Shown here in pieces: positions 28,380 to 36,299 of a stretch of DNA of 64,000 nucleotides (position 1 is its first letter; each line of letters opens with the position of its first letter). The DNA is from BOG-908 sp963850605 (lineage in GTDB: Bacteria; Pseudomonadota; Alphaproteobacteria; Acetobacterales; Acetobacteraceae), in NCBI GenBank assembly GCA_963850605.1, contig CAWKLX010000001.1, positions 62,001 to 126,000 on the forward strand. Reading direction: 5' to 3'. The translations under genes were made by a program, and so were the position numbers. A model generated the notes under the pieces. The model was not told where the DNA came from. It made no database searches and saw only the letters and a program-made list of their open reading frames with translations.

Positions 28380-29299
28380 CAAGTCGGCGCCTCGCCACGC
28401 GCGAAATTCTGGATCATCCAAGAACGAAATACGGAGATCACCGGATCGGCCAGGTCCTCCGCGGCGCAGTTCAGAAAATATCCGTAACCATCCTCGAATA
28501 TCTCGGCGAACGGTGTGACCAGAACACCCGATGCGATATCCTGCGCAAACAGATCAATATCGAGTAGGGCAATCCCGTCACTTGCAGCGGCGTATTGCGC
28601 GGCCAACGCCGCGGTATCAAAGGCCAGTCCACGGCTCGTCTGCAATCCAAGGCCATAATGCCTGGAAAATGCATCCCAGATCATCCCAGGCGGCTCCCCG
28701 TCGAGCTTGACATGCAACAACTCGCTATTCCCAATGAACTCGCAGAGTGCCTTACCGGCGAGCATGGCCGCCACGCGTGGGCTACAGGCCGGGGTCACGC
28801 GCGACATCCAGAGCAGGTCGGACACCACGACGCCGGTGCGCAACCGATCGTAGATGACCGCGACATCGGTCTCGGTGCGCGGCGCACCCGTGAACCCGAC
28901 GCTGGAGACATCGACGAAGATGTCCGGAAATTCGCGTCTGAAACCTTGCAGGATTGGCAGCGCGAGTTTCTGCGCGAAGGAAGGGGGAAGCTGCAGGCGC
29001 AGCGTTCGCAATCCGCCACCGCCGCGCACGACATCGTTCAAAGCCTGTTCGATGCGGTCGAATGAGCTGCGCACCATCGGCAGAAGCGAGCTTCCTGCCT
29101 TGGTCAGGACGAGCGATTGCGGCCGGCGTTCGAATAGCTGGAGTCCCAGCAGTTCCTCCAGGCCGATGACATGGCGGCTAATGGCGCTCTGCGACACGTT
29201 CAAGGCGTGGGCGGCCGCGGTAAAACTCAAATGGCGGCCAACCGCATCGAAAGCCCGCAAGGCGTTCAATGGCAACCATCGCCGATCGAATGTCACCAC
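28379..29299 (-). CDS. LysR-type regulator (GcvA-like)
   Basis: A 306-residue LysR regulator. The N-terminal winged HTH reads LNALRAFDAVGRHLSFTAAAHALNVSQSAISRHV, followed by LEELLGLQLFERRPQSLVLT, typical of the GcvA subgroup. The C-terminal co-inducer domain (about 95-300) is complete. Start GTG 29299 has a strong AGGAGG eight bases upstream. It is transcribed away from the Rieske/sarcosine-oxidase operon and shares with it a 178-base region that contains a T-N11-A box. The standard LysR layout suggests it controls that operon and itself. Downstream it is coupled to the PhnD-like gene, which may present or sense the inducer. Confidence 0.9.
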   Translation of the reverse strand: MVTFDRRWLPLNALRAFDAVGRHLSFTAAAHALNVSQSAISRHVIGLEELLGLQLFERRPQSLVLTKAGSSLLPMVRSSFDRIEQALNDVVRGGGGLRTLRLQLPPSFAQKLALPILQGFRREFPDIFVDVSSVGFTGAPRTETDVAVIYDRLRTGVVVSDLLWMSRVTPACSPRVAAMLAGKALCEFIGNSELLHVKLDGEPPGMIWDAFSRHYGLGLQTSRGLAFDTAALAAQYAAASDGIALLDIDLFAQDIASGVLVTPFAEIFEDGYGYFLNCAAEDLADPVISVFRSWMIQNFARGEAPT

Positions 29300-29358
29300 A
29301 CGCTGCCTCCTTGAAGAGTCTGGTCACGGTCGGGGCGCACAGTCCGGTGATCCGCCTC

Positions 29359-29435
29359 ATGGATGCTGGTCTAAATTCCAAATGGCCTGATGCCGATAAG
29401 GCATTATCCAGCGCCTGTCGTTTCATGGCATCCAT
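29359..29435. promoter_or_regulatory. Nested, co-centred dyads: likely LysR operator
   Basis: An inner palindrome ATGCC-GATAA-GGCAT spans 29390-29404 and contains a T-N11-A LysR box (29391-29403). An outer pair ATGGATGC (29359-29366) and GCATCCAT (29428-29435) flanks it with exactly 23 bases on each side. Both dyads are centred on 29397. The array lies between the LysR start and the Rieske start and is the obvious candidate for the LysR binding region. Confidence 0.6.
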
Positions 29436-29477
29436 AATGGGGCGTCGTCGCGGCCGGCCTCGCCCAGGCAGGTACGA

Positions 29478-30686
29478 ATGCAAGATTTTAGCCACGTAGG
29501 CCGGATGCTGCAATCCCGACGCGCTGGATACGCGCTGCCGCAGGCCCTCTACACGTCCGACGAGGCCTTCCGGTTCGATCTCACGGCGATTTTCGGCCAT
29601 GCCTGGGTGCTCGCCGGATTGGAGTGCGAACTGCCGGAGCCGGGCGCGGCACTTGCGTTCACTGTCGGCCAGTCTCCGATCGTGATCGTGCGCGATCGGC
29701 TCGGCGAAATACGGGGATTTCATAATTCGTGCCGGCACCGGGGCGCGATGGTGTGCCCGACCGGTCGCAGCCAGCGACCCGTGCTGGTCTGCCCCTACCA
29801 CCAGTGGACCTACGACCTTACCGGCAGGCTGGTCAGCGCGCGGCGCATGCAACAAAGCTTTGACAAGGCCGAGCATGGGCTGATGCCGATCCATGTCCGC
29901 AACGTTGCTGGGGTCCTATATGTCAGCCTTGCAAACTCGCCCCCACCCTTCGACGCGTTCGCCGCGGGGTTGTCACCGCTCCTTGCGCCGCACGACCTGC
30001 CCCGCGCAAAGCTCGCGCATGAAGCGGTGTTCTTGGAAAAAGGCAATTGGAAACTAGTAATGGAGAATGCGCGGGAGTGCTACCACTGCTCCGCCCGTCA
30101 TCCCGACCTCGCGCTGACCTTCCCCACCGAGGTGCGCGCGCATTTCGAGGGCGATGAAGACGGCCGCGTTGCCCGCTTCGAGGCGCGGATGCAGGCTGCC
30201 GGGCTGCCGATTGGGCCCACTATGGGCGATTGGTGGCAGGCCGTTCGCTTCCCGCTCAACGACGGCGTTGTCTCGATGACGATGGACGGCAAGCACGCGG
30301 TGCAGCGTCTGATGGCCAAGCACGAGGCCGGTGACATCGGATCGGTGCGTTTTGCCGCCGAGCCGAACAGCTTTTGCCATGCGTTGGCCGACCACGTGTT
30401 CGTGTTCACTGCCGAACCAGTGAGCCCACAGGAAACCCTGGTCACCACCCGGTGGTACGTGCACGAGGAAGCAGTCGAAGGTGTGGATTATCACCTGGAC
30501 ACTCTCGTAGCCCTCTGGCTGACCACCAATCGCCAGGATATCGAATTGGTGGAGAACAACCAGCGCGGCGTCAACTCAACCCGCTACGTTCCCGGTCCGT
30601 ATTCGCAAGAGGCCGAAGCGCTGGTGGAACGCTTCACCAGCTGGTACTGTCGGGAAGCGGAAAGCGCGCTGGAGCGAATGGGCTGA
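29478..30686 (+). CDS. Rieske-type oxygenase alpha subunit, GbcA/stachydrine-demethylase-like
   Basis: A Rieske non-heme iron monooxygenase of 402 residues. The [2Fe-2S] site is CRHRGAMVC with CPYHQW (about residues 85-115). The mononuclear iron site is seen in WKLVMENARECYHCSARHP, giving the two histidines. The overall pattern matches glycine-betaine and proline-betaine demethylases, which oxidise an N-methyl group and release formaldehyde. It heads an eight-gene operon ending with sarcosine oxidase, which fits N-demethylation. No ferredoxin reductase of the GbcB type is in the operon, so electrons must come from elsewhere or from the FAD/iron-sulfur protein two genes downstream. The substrate is inferred only as an N-methylated compound. 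Confidence 0.85.
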   Translation: MQDFSHVGRMLQSRRAGYALPQALYTSDEAFRFDLTAIFGHAWVLAGLECELPEPGAALAFTVGQSPIVIVRDRLGEIRGFHNSCRHRGAMVCPTGRSQRPVLVCPYHQWTYDLTGRLVSARRMQQSFDKAEHGLMPIHVRNVAGVLYVSLANSPPPFDAFAAGLSPLLAPHDLPRAKLAHEAVFLEKGNWKLVMENARECYHCSARHPDLALTFPTEVRAHFEGDEDGRVARFEARMQAAGLPIGPTMGDWWQAVRFPLNDGVVSMTMDGKHAVQRLMAKHEAGDIGSVRFAAEPNSFCHALADHVFVFTAEPVSPQETLVTTRWYVHEEAVEGVDYHLDTLVALWLTTNRQDIELVENNQRGVNSTRYVPGPYSQEAEALVERFTSWYCREAESALERMG

Positions 30687-30687
30687 C

Positions 30688-31956
30688 ATGGCGGAGGCTG
30701 CACACACGCGCACGGGTCTGCACCGCAACACGCTGGCGATCGGTGCCGGCTATGATGCGGCGGCGTTTCAGGGTTCGATAAAACCGCCTTTGTTCATGAC
30801 GTCCACCTTCGCCTATCGCAACGCGCAACACGCCAAGAATGTGCATGAAGGTTATTTCCGCGCAACGCGACCGTCGGTGCAACCGGAACCCGGATACATC
30901 TACGCGCGCTTGGACCATCCCAACATGGCGATGCTGCAGGCGCGGCTCGCTGCACTTGACGGGGCGGAGGATGCCGCCGTGTTCAATTGCGGCATGGCCG
31001 CCATCAATGCAGTCACCCAGGCGTTCCTACGGCCGGGCGATTGCGTGCTGCACACCAGGCCGGTCTATGGCGGGACCGATGGGTTGCTTTATACTCACCT
31101 CGCGCGCTTCGGGATCACCTCGGTCGGTATTCACGACGCGCTTGATTCAGGCTCGGTGCGCACCGCGGCGCGAACAGCGATGGCGAGCGGGCGCGTGGCC
31201 CTAGTGATGGTGGAGACACCCGCCAATCCCACCAGCGGCATAGCCGACATTTCCATGATCGCCGACATCGCCAGCGAGATCGGCGCCGCCCAGGGCAGCA
31301 GGCCGATTGTGGTTGTGGACAATACCTTTCTTGGCCCATTCCTCCAAAGTCCTCTCGCCCACGGCGCCGATTTGTGTCTGACCTCGCTCACGAAATATGC
31401 CGGCGGGCACAGCGATCTGTTGGCGGGTGGCGTCAGCGGTGAAGCCGGCTATATACACACGCTCAAGCAGGTGCGCACGTTGCTGGGCAGTCCGCTGGAT
31501 GCGCATACCAGCTGGATGGTGTTGCGCTCCCTCGAAACCATGCACCTTCGGACCGAACGTGCCGAGGAAAACGCGCGCGCGATAGCCTGCTTCCTGCGCG
31601 ACCAGACTGCAATTCGCGCGGTCAACTACATTGGCTTTGTCGAGCCGGGCACACGCGGTGCGGAGGTGTTTGCCCGCCAGTGCAGGGGTGCTGGCTCCAC
31701 CTTCACGTTCAAGATACACGGCGGCGAGCCAGCCGCCTTCCGCATGCTGGACCGGTTGCGTGTCATTCAGATGGCGGTCAGCCTGGGCGGAACCGAAACG
31801 CTCATCTGCCACTCCGCCACCACCACACATTTCAACGTACCGGCGGAGCGGCGTCTCGACGTGGGCATCGACGACAATTCATTACGGATCTCGGTGGGCG
31901 TCGAGCATCAGGACGACCTCATCGCAGATCTGCGTCAGGCGCTGGCGGCAATCTGA
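30688..31956 (+). CDS. Cys/Met-metabolism PLP enzyme (methionine gamma-lyase / cystathionine gamma-synthase family)
   Basis: A fold-type I PLP enzyme of 422 residues. Landmarks are YARLDHPN (the phosphate-contacting Tyr and Arg), FNCGMAAINA at the substrate loop, VETPANPTSG, VVDNTFLGP, and the Schiff-base lysine in SLTKYAGGHSDL (Lys236). The family carries out elimination or replacement at the beta or gamma carbon of amino acids such as methionine, cystathionine or O-acylhomoserine. Which reaction occurs cannot be read from sequence. It starts one base after the Rieske stop and its stop overlaps the next start as TGATG, so it is firmly part of this operon. That position is unusual next to sarcosine-oxidase genes. 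Confidence 0.88.
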   Translation: MAEAAHTRTGLHRNTLAIGAGYDAAAFQGSIKPPLFMTSTFAYRNAQHAKNVHEGYFRATRPSVQPEPGYIYARLDHPNMAMLQARLAALDGAEDAAVFNCGMAAINAVTQAFLRPGDCVLHTRPVYGGTDGLLYTHLARFGITSVGIHDALDSGSVRTAARTAMASGRVALVMVETPANPTSGIADISMIADIASEIGAAQGSRPIVVVDNTFLGPFLQSPLAHGADLCLTSLTKYAGGHSDLLAGGVSGEAGYIHTLKQVRTLLGSPLDAHTSWMVLRSLETMHLRTERAEENARAIACFLRDQTAIRAVNYIGFVEPGTRGAEVFARQCRGAGSTFTFKIHGGEPAAFRMLDRLRVIQMAVSLGGTETLICHSATTTHFNVPAERRLDVGIDDNSLRISVGVEHQDDLIADLRQALAAI

Positions 31957-33554
31957 TGGAGGCAGCACCTCCGGCAAGCCGGGTCGTTGATCGGTTTGCG
32001 ATCGACGGCAAGTTCCCCGCCCCGGACCAGCACGCACAACTTCTGGTGGTCGGCGGCGGCCCGACCGGCTTGGCGGCCGCTAATCGCGGGGCGCAGCTCG
32101 GCTTGCACGTGGTGCTGGTCGATGAAAATCCCGTCGCGGCCGGATTGATGGGCTTGGATGTACCCCTGTTCTACGGACAGCGCATGACCGCCTCGGTTCA
32201 GGAACCGGCCCGCATGATCGAGCGCATGGTGGCATCAACGCCCGGCCTGGAGGCGGCGTTTGATGCGGGCGTCGATGTCCGTCTGGCGCAAACGGTCTGG
32301 GGTGTGTTTGCCAACGGCACCGGACTCGGCGCCTTGCCAGCCAAAATGGCCGGCCTGTCCGACGGCGTGAAAAGCTGGATATGCGGTTTCGATACGATGA
32401 TCTTGGCAACCGGCGCCCGCGATCTTGTGCTCGGCTTTGCGGGTGTAGAGTTGCCTGGTGTAATGGGCGCGCGCGCGCTGCACAGCCTGCTCACCCGTTA
32501 TGACGCGTTCGACGGCAGGCGGCTTGTCATCGCAGGTTCCGGCGATCTTGCAATTGAAACGGCTTTGCTGGCCCTGGATCGCGGGCTCGATGTTGCAGCC
32601 CTCCTCGAAACTTTGCCGGAACCACAAGCAGCGCCGGGCGCTGTAGAAGCGGTGATGGCGCGAGGTGTCGCGATCCGCACCGATGTGACGGGCCTGCGCG
32701 CGGAGCCGGAATTTGCGGGCGTCGCGGCCGCTGTCATAACCCGCGCCGGCGTGGACAGGGCCGAGCGCATAGCTTGCGACACACTCTGCCTTGCGATCGG
32801 TGCCGTTCCCGCCGTGGAACTTGCGGGTGCGCTGGGCTGCAATCTGCTGTTCAGCGGGTCGTCGGGCGGACATGTGCCGCTGACTTCACCACACGGTGAA
32901 ACATCAGTGCCTGGTGTCTTCTGCGCGGGGGATTGCCGTGGCCTGTCGTCCGTGGCTTCTTGCGAAAAACAAGGCATCAGCGCCGCCGAGGCGGCGGCGG
33001 CTTGGCTGAGCGCCTGCACACCGCCGTGTCACGAAGCTGAGCGCGCCGCCGGCCCTGACATGACAACGTACCCGCTCGCCTGGATGCGCACCTTGCTGGC
33101 AAGCGGCGATGATCAAGTGCAGGTGTGTTTGTGCGAGGAAATCACGCGCGCGGAGCTGCTCGGCATCCGTCCGCCACGCTATCTCGGCTGTGCATCTCAA
33201 CAAACTGCCACACGGGATAGCAAGACGCTGCTGACTGACGGACCGCTCAATCCGGACCAGATCAAGCGCCTCACCCGCGCCGGCATGGGCGTGTGCCAGG
33301 GAAGAAGATGCCGTGAGCAGATCGCTCTGACACTCGCCATCGAGTCACGCGGCGCCCTCGCGGAGGTCCCGCTCGCCAGCTATCGCGCGCCCGTCCGGCC
33401 TTTGCCCCTACGCGTGCTCGCAGCATCCACGATGCAGCCCGACTGGGACGTGTGGTTCGGTATTCCTACGCAATGGGTGCCTTACAACATGATCGGAACG
33501 GCCGAGGAGACTGCGCTGCTTGCCTCGGGCGGCGGTGGAAACATGCACGCGTGA
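31956..33554 (+). CDS. FAD/NAD(P) oxidoreductase with C-terminal BFD-type [2Fe-2S] domain
   Basis: A 532-residue flavoprotein. The N-terminal FAD-binding loop LLVVGGGPTGLAAANRG lies near residue 30, and a second Rossmann motif RLVIAGSGDLAIETALLAL near 190. The FAD-binding GVFCAGDCRGL is near 330. The C-terminus has a bacterioferritin-associated-ferredoxin-like cluster: CLCEE followed by GVCQGRRC. This architecture matches the alpha subunits of hydrogen-cyanide synthase, octopine oxidase and proline dehydrogenase complexes, which work with a DAO-type beta subunit. The next gene encodes just such a protein. ATG 31956 overlaps the upstream stop as TGATG. Confidence 0.85.
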   Translation: MEAAPPASRVVDRFAIDGKFPAPDQHAQLLVVGGGPTGLAAANRGAQLGLHVVLVDENPVAAGLMGLDVPLFYGQRMTASVQEPARMIERMVASTPGLEAAFDAGVDVRLAQTVWGVFANGTGLGALPAKMAGLSDGVKSWICGFDTMILATGARDLVLGFAGVELPGVMGARALHSLLTRYDAFDGRRLVIAGSGDLAIETALLALDRGLDVAALLETLPEPQAAPGAVEAVMARGVAIRTDVTGLRAEPEFAGVAAAVITRAGVDRAERIACDTLCLAIGAVPAVELAGALGCNLLFSGSSGGHVPLTSPHGETSVPGVFCAGDCRGLSSVASCEKQGISAAEAAAAWLSACTPPCHEAERAAGPDMTTYPLAWMRTLLASGDDQVQVCLCEEITRAELLGIRPPRYLGCASQQTATRDSKTLLTDGPLNPDQIKRLTRAGMGVCQGRRCREQIALTLAIESRGALAEVPLASYRAPVRPLPLRVLAASTMQPDWDVWFGIPTQWVPYNMIGTAEETALLASGGGGNMHA

Positions 33555-34726
33555 TGGAATCCGGACACACCGGATCCGAGATCGTGGTGATCGGCGGCGG
33601 CGTTACCGGCCTGAGCGCGGCTTGGTGGTTGGCGCGTGCCGGACATAGCGTGACCGTGTTTGAACGTTTCATTGTTGGCTGGGAAGCGTCCGGCCGCAAT
33701 GGAGGTGGTGCCACCCATTATCAAAGCCCGCTGTTCCAGGAAGAGCAGCGTCTTTGGCCGCTGATGGACGGCTTGCTCGGCTACCCCACGGAATACCGTC
33801 GCGAACGCATCGTCATCAATATGACCCCTGCCGATGAGATCCGGTATCGTTTCATGGCCGGACTGGCCCGCGCCATGGGCTTTGAGTCCGAAGAACTTGA
33901 TGTCCATCAGTTGCACGCCTTAGCGCCGCTTGCGACGGAACAGGCGCTGAGCGCACAGTATTTCCATTTCGGGGGCCATGCCAACCCGCAACGCACAGTG
34001 CAGGCCTATGCCTGGGCGCTGCAGGATCTCGGCGGACACATCTTTCAGCACACAAGCGTCGACGGTTTTTCGATACGCAATGGCCAAGTGACGGAGGTTC
34101 ACGCCCGCGGCCGCACACATGGATGCGATAGCGTGGTGATCGCAGCCGGACCACAGACCGCGTTCTTGGCGGAACAACTCGGCGTCAATTTGCCGCTTGC
34201 CTCGGCACGGGCAGAAATGATCGTAACCGAACCGTTGCCCTTGCAGCCCGTTGGTGGCGTGGACGGTCACGGATTATACGGGCGGCAAACGCTGCGCGGC
34301 AACCTGGCCTATGGTGGCGGTCCGCACGAGTGGCTTGACGAACACGCGTTCCTGCAGCCTTATCGCCCGACCACACCGCTGATGCGCAACCTTTCGGCAC
34401 GGCTTGCCACCCTCTTTCCACGTGCGGCCCATGCGCGCGTGCTGCGTAGCTGGGCAGGTATTGTCGAGAACACGCCCGATGGACGCCCGGTGATCGACCG
34501 CCTGACCGAGCCGTCGAACGTGACGATAGCCACATTGTCCAGTGTCGGATTCGGTTTGTCGCCGGCAAGCGGCCGTGCGATCCATGATCTAGTCACCACG
34601 GGCAAATGCGGTTTCGCTGACATCAGTAAACTCGGACTGGCACGTTTTGCCGATCTGCCGGAGGACTGGCGCACGACACGCGGCTGGCAACCGCCAAAAG
34701 ATGCCGCCTTGGCCAGCACCGCATGA
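33554..34726 (+). CDS. DAO-type FAD-dependent oxidoreductase
   Basis: A 390-residue flavoenzyme of the glycine-oxidase/D-amino-acid-oxidase fold. The dinucleotide loop is IVVIGGGVTGLSAAWWLARAG (about residues 10-30), followed by GWEASGRNGGG. The C-terminal RSWAGIVENTPDGRPVID and GFGLSPASGRAIHDLV match the sarcosine/glycine-oxidase family. It is coupled at both ends (TGATG upstream, ATGA downstream). With the preceding BFD-type protein it could form a two-component amine dehydrogenase like octopine or nopaline oxidase, or act alone on a secondary amine. Confidence 0.85.
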   Translation: MESGHTGSEIVVIGGGVTGLSAAWWLARAGHSVTVFERFIVGWEASGRNGGGATHYQSPLFQEEQRLWPLMDGLLGYPTEYRRERIVINMTPADEIRYRFMAGLARAMGFESEELDVHQLHALAPLATEQALSAQYFHFGGHANPQRTVQAYAWALQDLGGHIFQHTSVDGFSIRNGQVTEVHARGRTHGCDSVVIAAGPQTAFLAEQLGVNLPLASARAEMIVTEPLPLQPVGGVDGHGLYGRQTLRGNLAYGGGPHEWLDEHAFLQPYRPTTPLMRNLSARLATLFPRAAHARVLRSWAGIVENTPDGRPVIDRLTEPSNVTIATLSSVGFGLSPASGRAIHDLVTTGKCGFADISKLGLARFADLPEDWRTTRGWQPPKDAALASTA

Positions 34727-35979
34727 CCAAGCGCTTTTCCATCTTTTCGATACTGGCCGAAGCTGCGCGCGGACAGACGGGATGGAAGCCGCAATGGCGT
34801 TCACCGGAACCGCGCAGTGAGTATGACGTAGTCATCGTGGGCGGCGGTGGCCATGGCCTCGCATGCGCCTACTATCTCGCAAAGGAATACGGCGTTGCCA
34901 ATATCGCAGTGATTGAAAAGGGGCTTGTGGGCTCCGGCAATGTTGGGCGCAATACCACCATCATACGGTCGAATTACCTGCTACCCGGCAATATCCCGTT
35001 CTACGAGAAGTCTCTCCAACTGTGGGAGCGACTGGAGCAGGAAATCAACTACAATGCCATGATTAGCCAGCGCGGCGTATTGAACCTGTTTCACTCCGAC
35101 AGCCAGCGCGATGCGGCCATTCGGCGTGGCAACTCGATGCGGCTGCATGGCGTGGATGCGGAACTGCTGAGTCGTGATGAGATCCGCGCGCGCCATGGCT
35201 TCCTGGATTTCGACACGGCACGTTTTCCGATTCTGGGGGGGTTGCTGCAAAGACGCGGTGGTACTGTTCGGCACGATGCTGTGGCCTGGGGCTACGCGCG
35301 CGCCGCGGATCAGCTTGGCGTTGAAATTCTGCAGAACTGCGAACTGACCGGGCTGCGCATCGAGGCGGGTAGGATTGTCGGGGCAGAGACATCGCGCGGA
35401 TACATTGGCGCCAAGAAAATTGGTCTGTCCGTCGCTGGCAGCTCTTCGCGCACAGCCGCTATGGCCGGCCTACGCTTGCCGATTGAAAGTCACGTGCTGA
35501 CTGCGTTCGTTACCGAAGGCGTCAAGCCGCTGATAGACTCCGTCATCACCTTCGGCGCGGGTCATTTCTATATCAGCCAGTCCGACAAGGGGGGGTTGGT
35601 GTTCGGTGCCAGCGTTGACGGCTATAATTCCTACGCCCAGCGCGGCAATCTTCCCTGCGTTGAGGAAACGTGTGAGGAAGCTATGGCACTGATGCCGGCG
35701 ATCGGCCGCCTTCGCATGTTGCGCAGTTGGGGCGGAGTGATGGACATGACCATGGATGGCAGCCCAATCATCGACCGCACGCCAATAGATGGCCTGTATT
35801 TAAACGCCGGATGGTGCATCGGCGGTTTCAAGGCAACGCCCGCCTCGGGACTGTGCTTTGCCCACCTCATCGCGCTGAACGAGTCGCATCCGGTCGCGGC
35901 CGGGTATCGGCTGAACCGGTTTGCGACCGGGCACTTGCTGGATGAGTTGGGCGGTGGCGCTGACGTGGTGCTTCATTGA
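34723..35979 (+). CDS. soxB: Sarcosine oxidase beta subunit
   Basis: The catalytic flavoprotein subunit of heterotetrameric sarcosine oxidase, 418 residues. It oxidises N-methylglycine or a related secondary amine. The FAD loop reads VVIVGGGGHGLACAYYLAKE near residue 35. GGTVRHDAVAWGYAR contains His184, corresponding to the histidine known in this family to hold covalent FMN. The tail LRSWGGVMDMTMDGSPIID and GWCIGGFKATPASG is typical. It overlaps the previous gene by four bases. soxD follows after 77 bases that hold a T-rich repeat, the only sizeable gap in the operon. Confidence 0.95.
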   Translation: MTKRFSIFSILAEAARGQTGWKPQWRSPEPRSEYDVVIVGGGGHGLACAYYLAKEYGVANIAVIEKGLVGSGNVGRNTTIIRSNYLLPGNIPFYEKSLQLWERLEQEINYNAMISQRGVLNLFHSDSQRDAAIRRGNSMRLHGVDAELLSRDEIRARHGFLDFDTARFPILGGLLQRRGGTVRHDAVAWGYARAADQLGVEILQNCELTGLRIEAGRIVGAETSRGYIGAKKIGLSVAGSSSRTAAMAGLRLPIESHVLTAFVTEGVKPLIDSVITFGAGHFYISQSDKGGLVFGASVDGYNSYAQRGNLPCVEETCEEAMALMPAIGRLRMLRSWGGVMDMTMDGSPIIDRTPIDGLYLNAGWCIGGFKATPASGLCFAHLIALNESHPVAAGYRLNRFATGHLLDELGGGADVVLH

Positions 35980-35989
35980 CCGGCGAAAG

Positions 35990-36035
35990 GACAACCTTGT
36001 TTTCTGAAGAAGAGAAACAAACGATTTTTCTTTGG
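35990..36035. repeat. Degenerate T-rich repeat, copy 3 (inverted) inside the sox operon
   Basis: CCTTGTTTTCTGAAGAAGAG aligns, with one gap, to the reverse complement of copy 2 at 14315-14352. It lies between soxB and soxD. Its pairing is weaker than in copies 1 and 2. It might attenuate transcription or simply be a relic. Confidence 0.4.
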
Positions 36036-36056
36036 CTGCCGCGAGCGGTTTGACAC

Positions 36057-36299
36057 GTGCGTCTGCTTTGTCCCTTTTGCGGTGAGCGCGGCATAGAGGA
36101 ATTCTCCTATGCTGGTGATGCAACCGCAACGCGCCCGCAGCCGGCTGCCCCACAGGCCGAGTGGGTCGCCTACGTGTATTATCGTGACAATCCGGCCGGT
36201 AGCCACACGGAACTCTGGTATCATGACGCGGCTTGCCGCCGCTTGCTGACAGTGGAACGCGACACCATGAACCACGCCCTGCTGTCAACGGCAGTCTGA
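36057..36299 (+). CDS. soxD: Sarcosine oxidase delta subunit
   Basis: A small zinc-binding subunit of the heterotetramer, 80 residues. Zinc ligands are in LLCPFCGERG at the N-terminus and HDAACRR near residue 60, with the conserved VERDT after them. EEFSYAGDA and YYRDNPAGSHTELWYH are typical. Its stop overlaps the soxA start (TGATG at 36297). Complete and of normal size. Confidence 0.93.
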   Translation: MRLLCPFCGERGIEEFSYAGDATATRPQPAAPQAEWVAYVYYRDNPAGSHTELWYHDAACRRLLTVERDTMNHALLSTAV

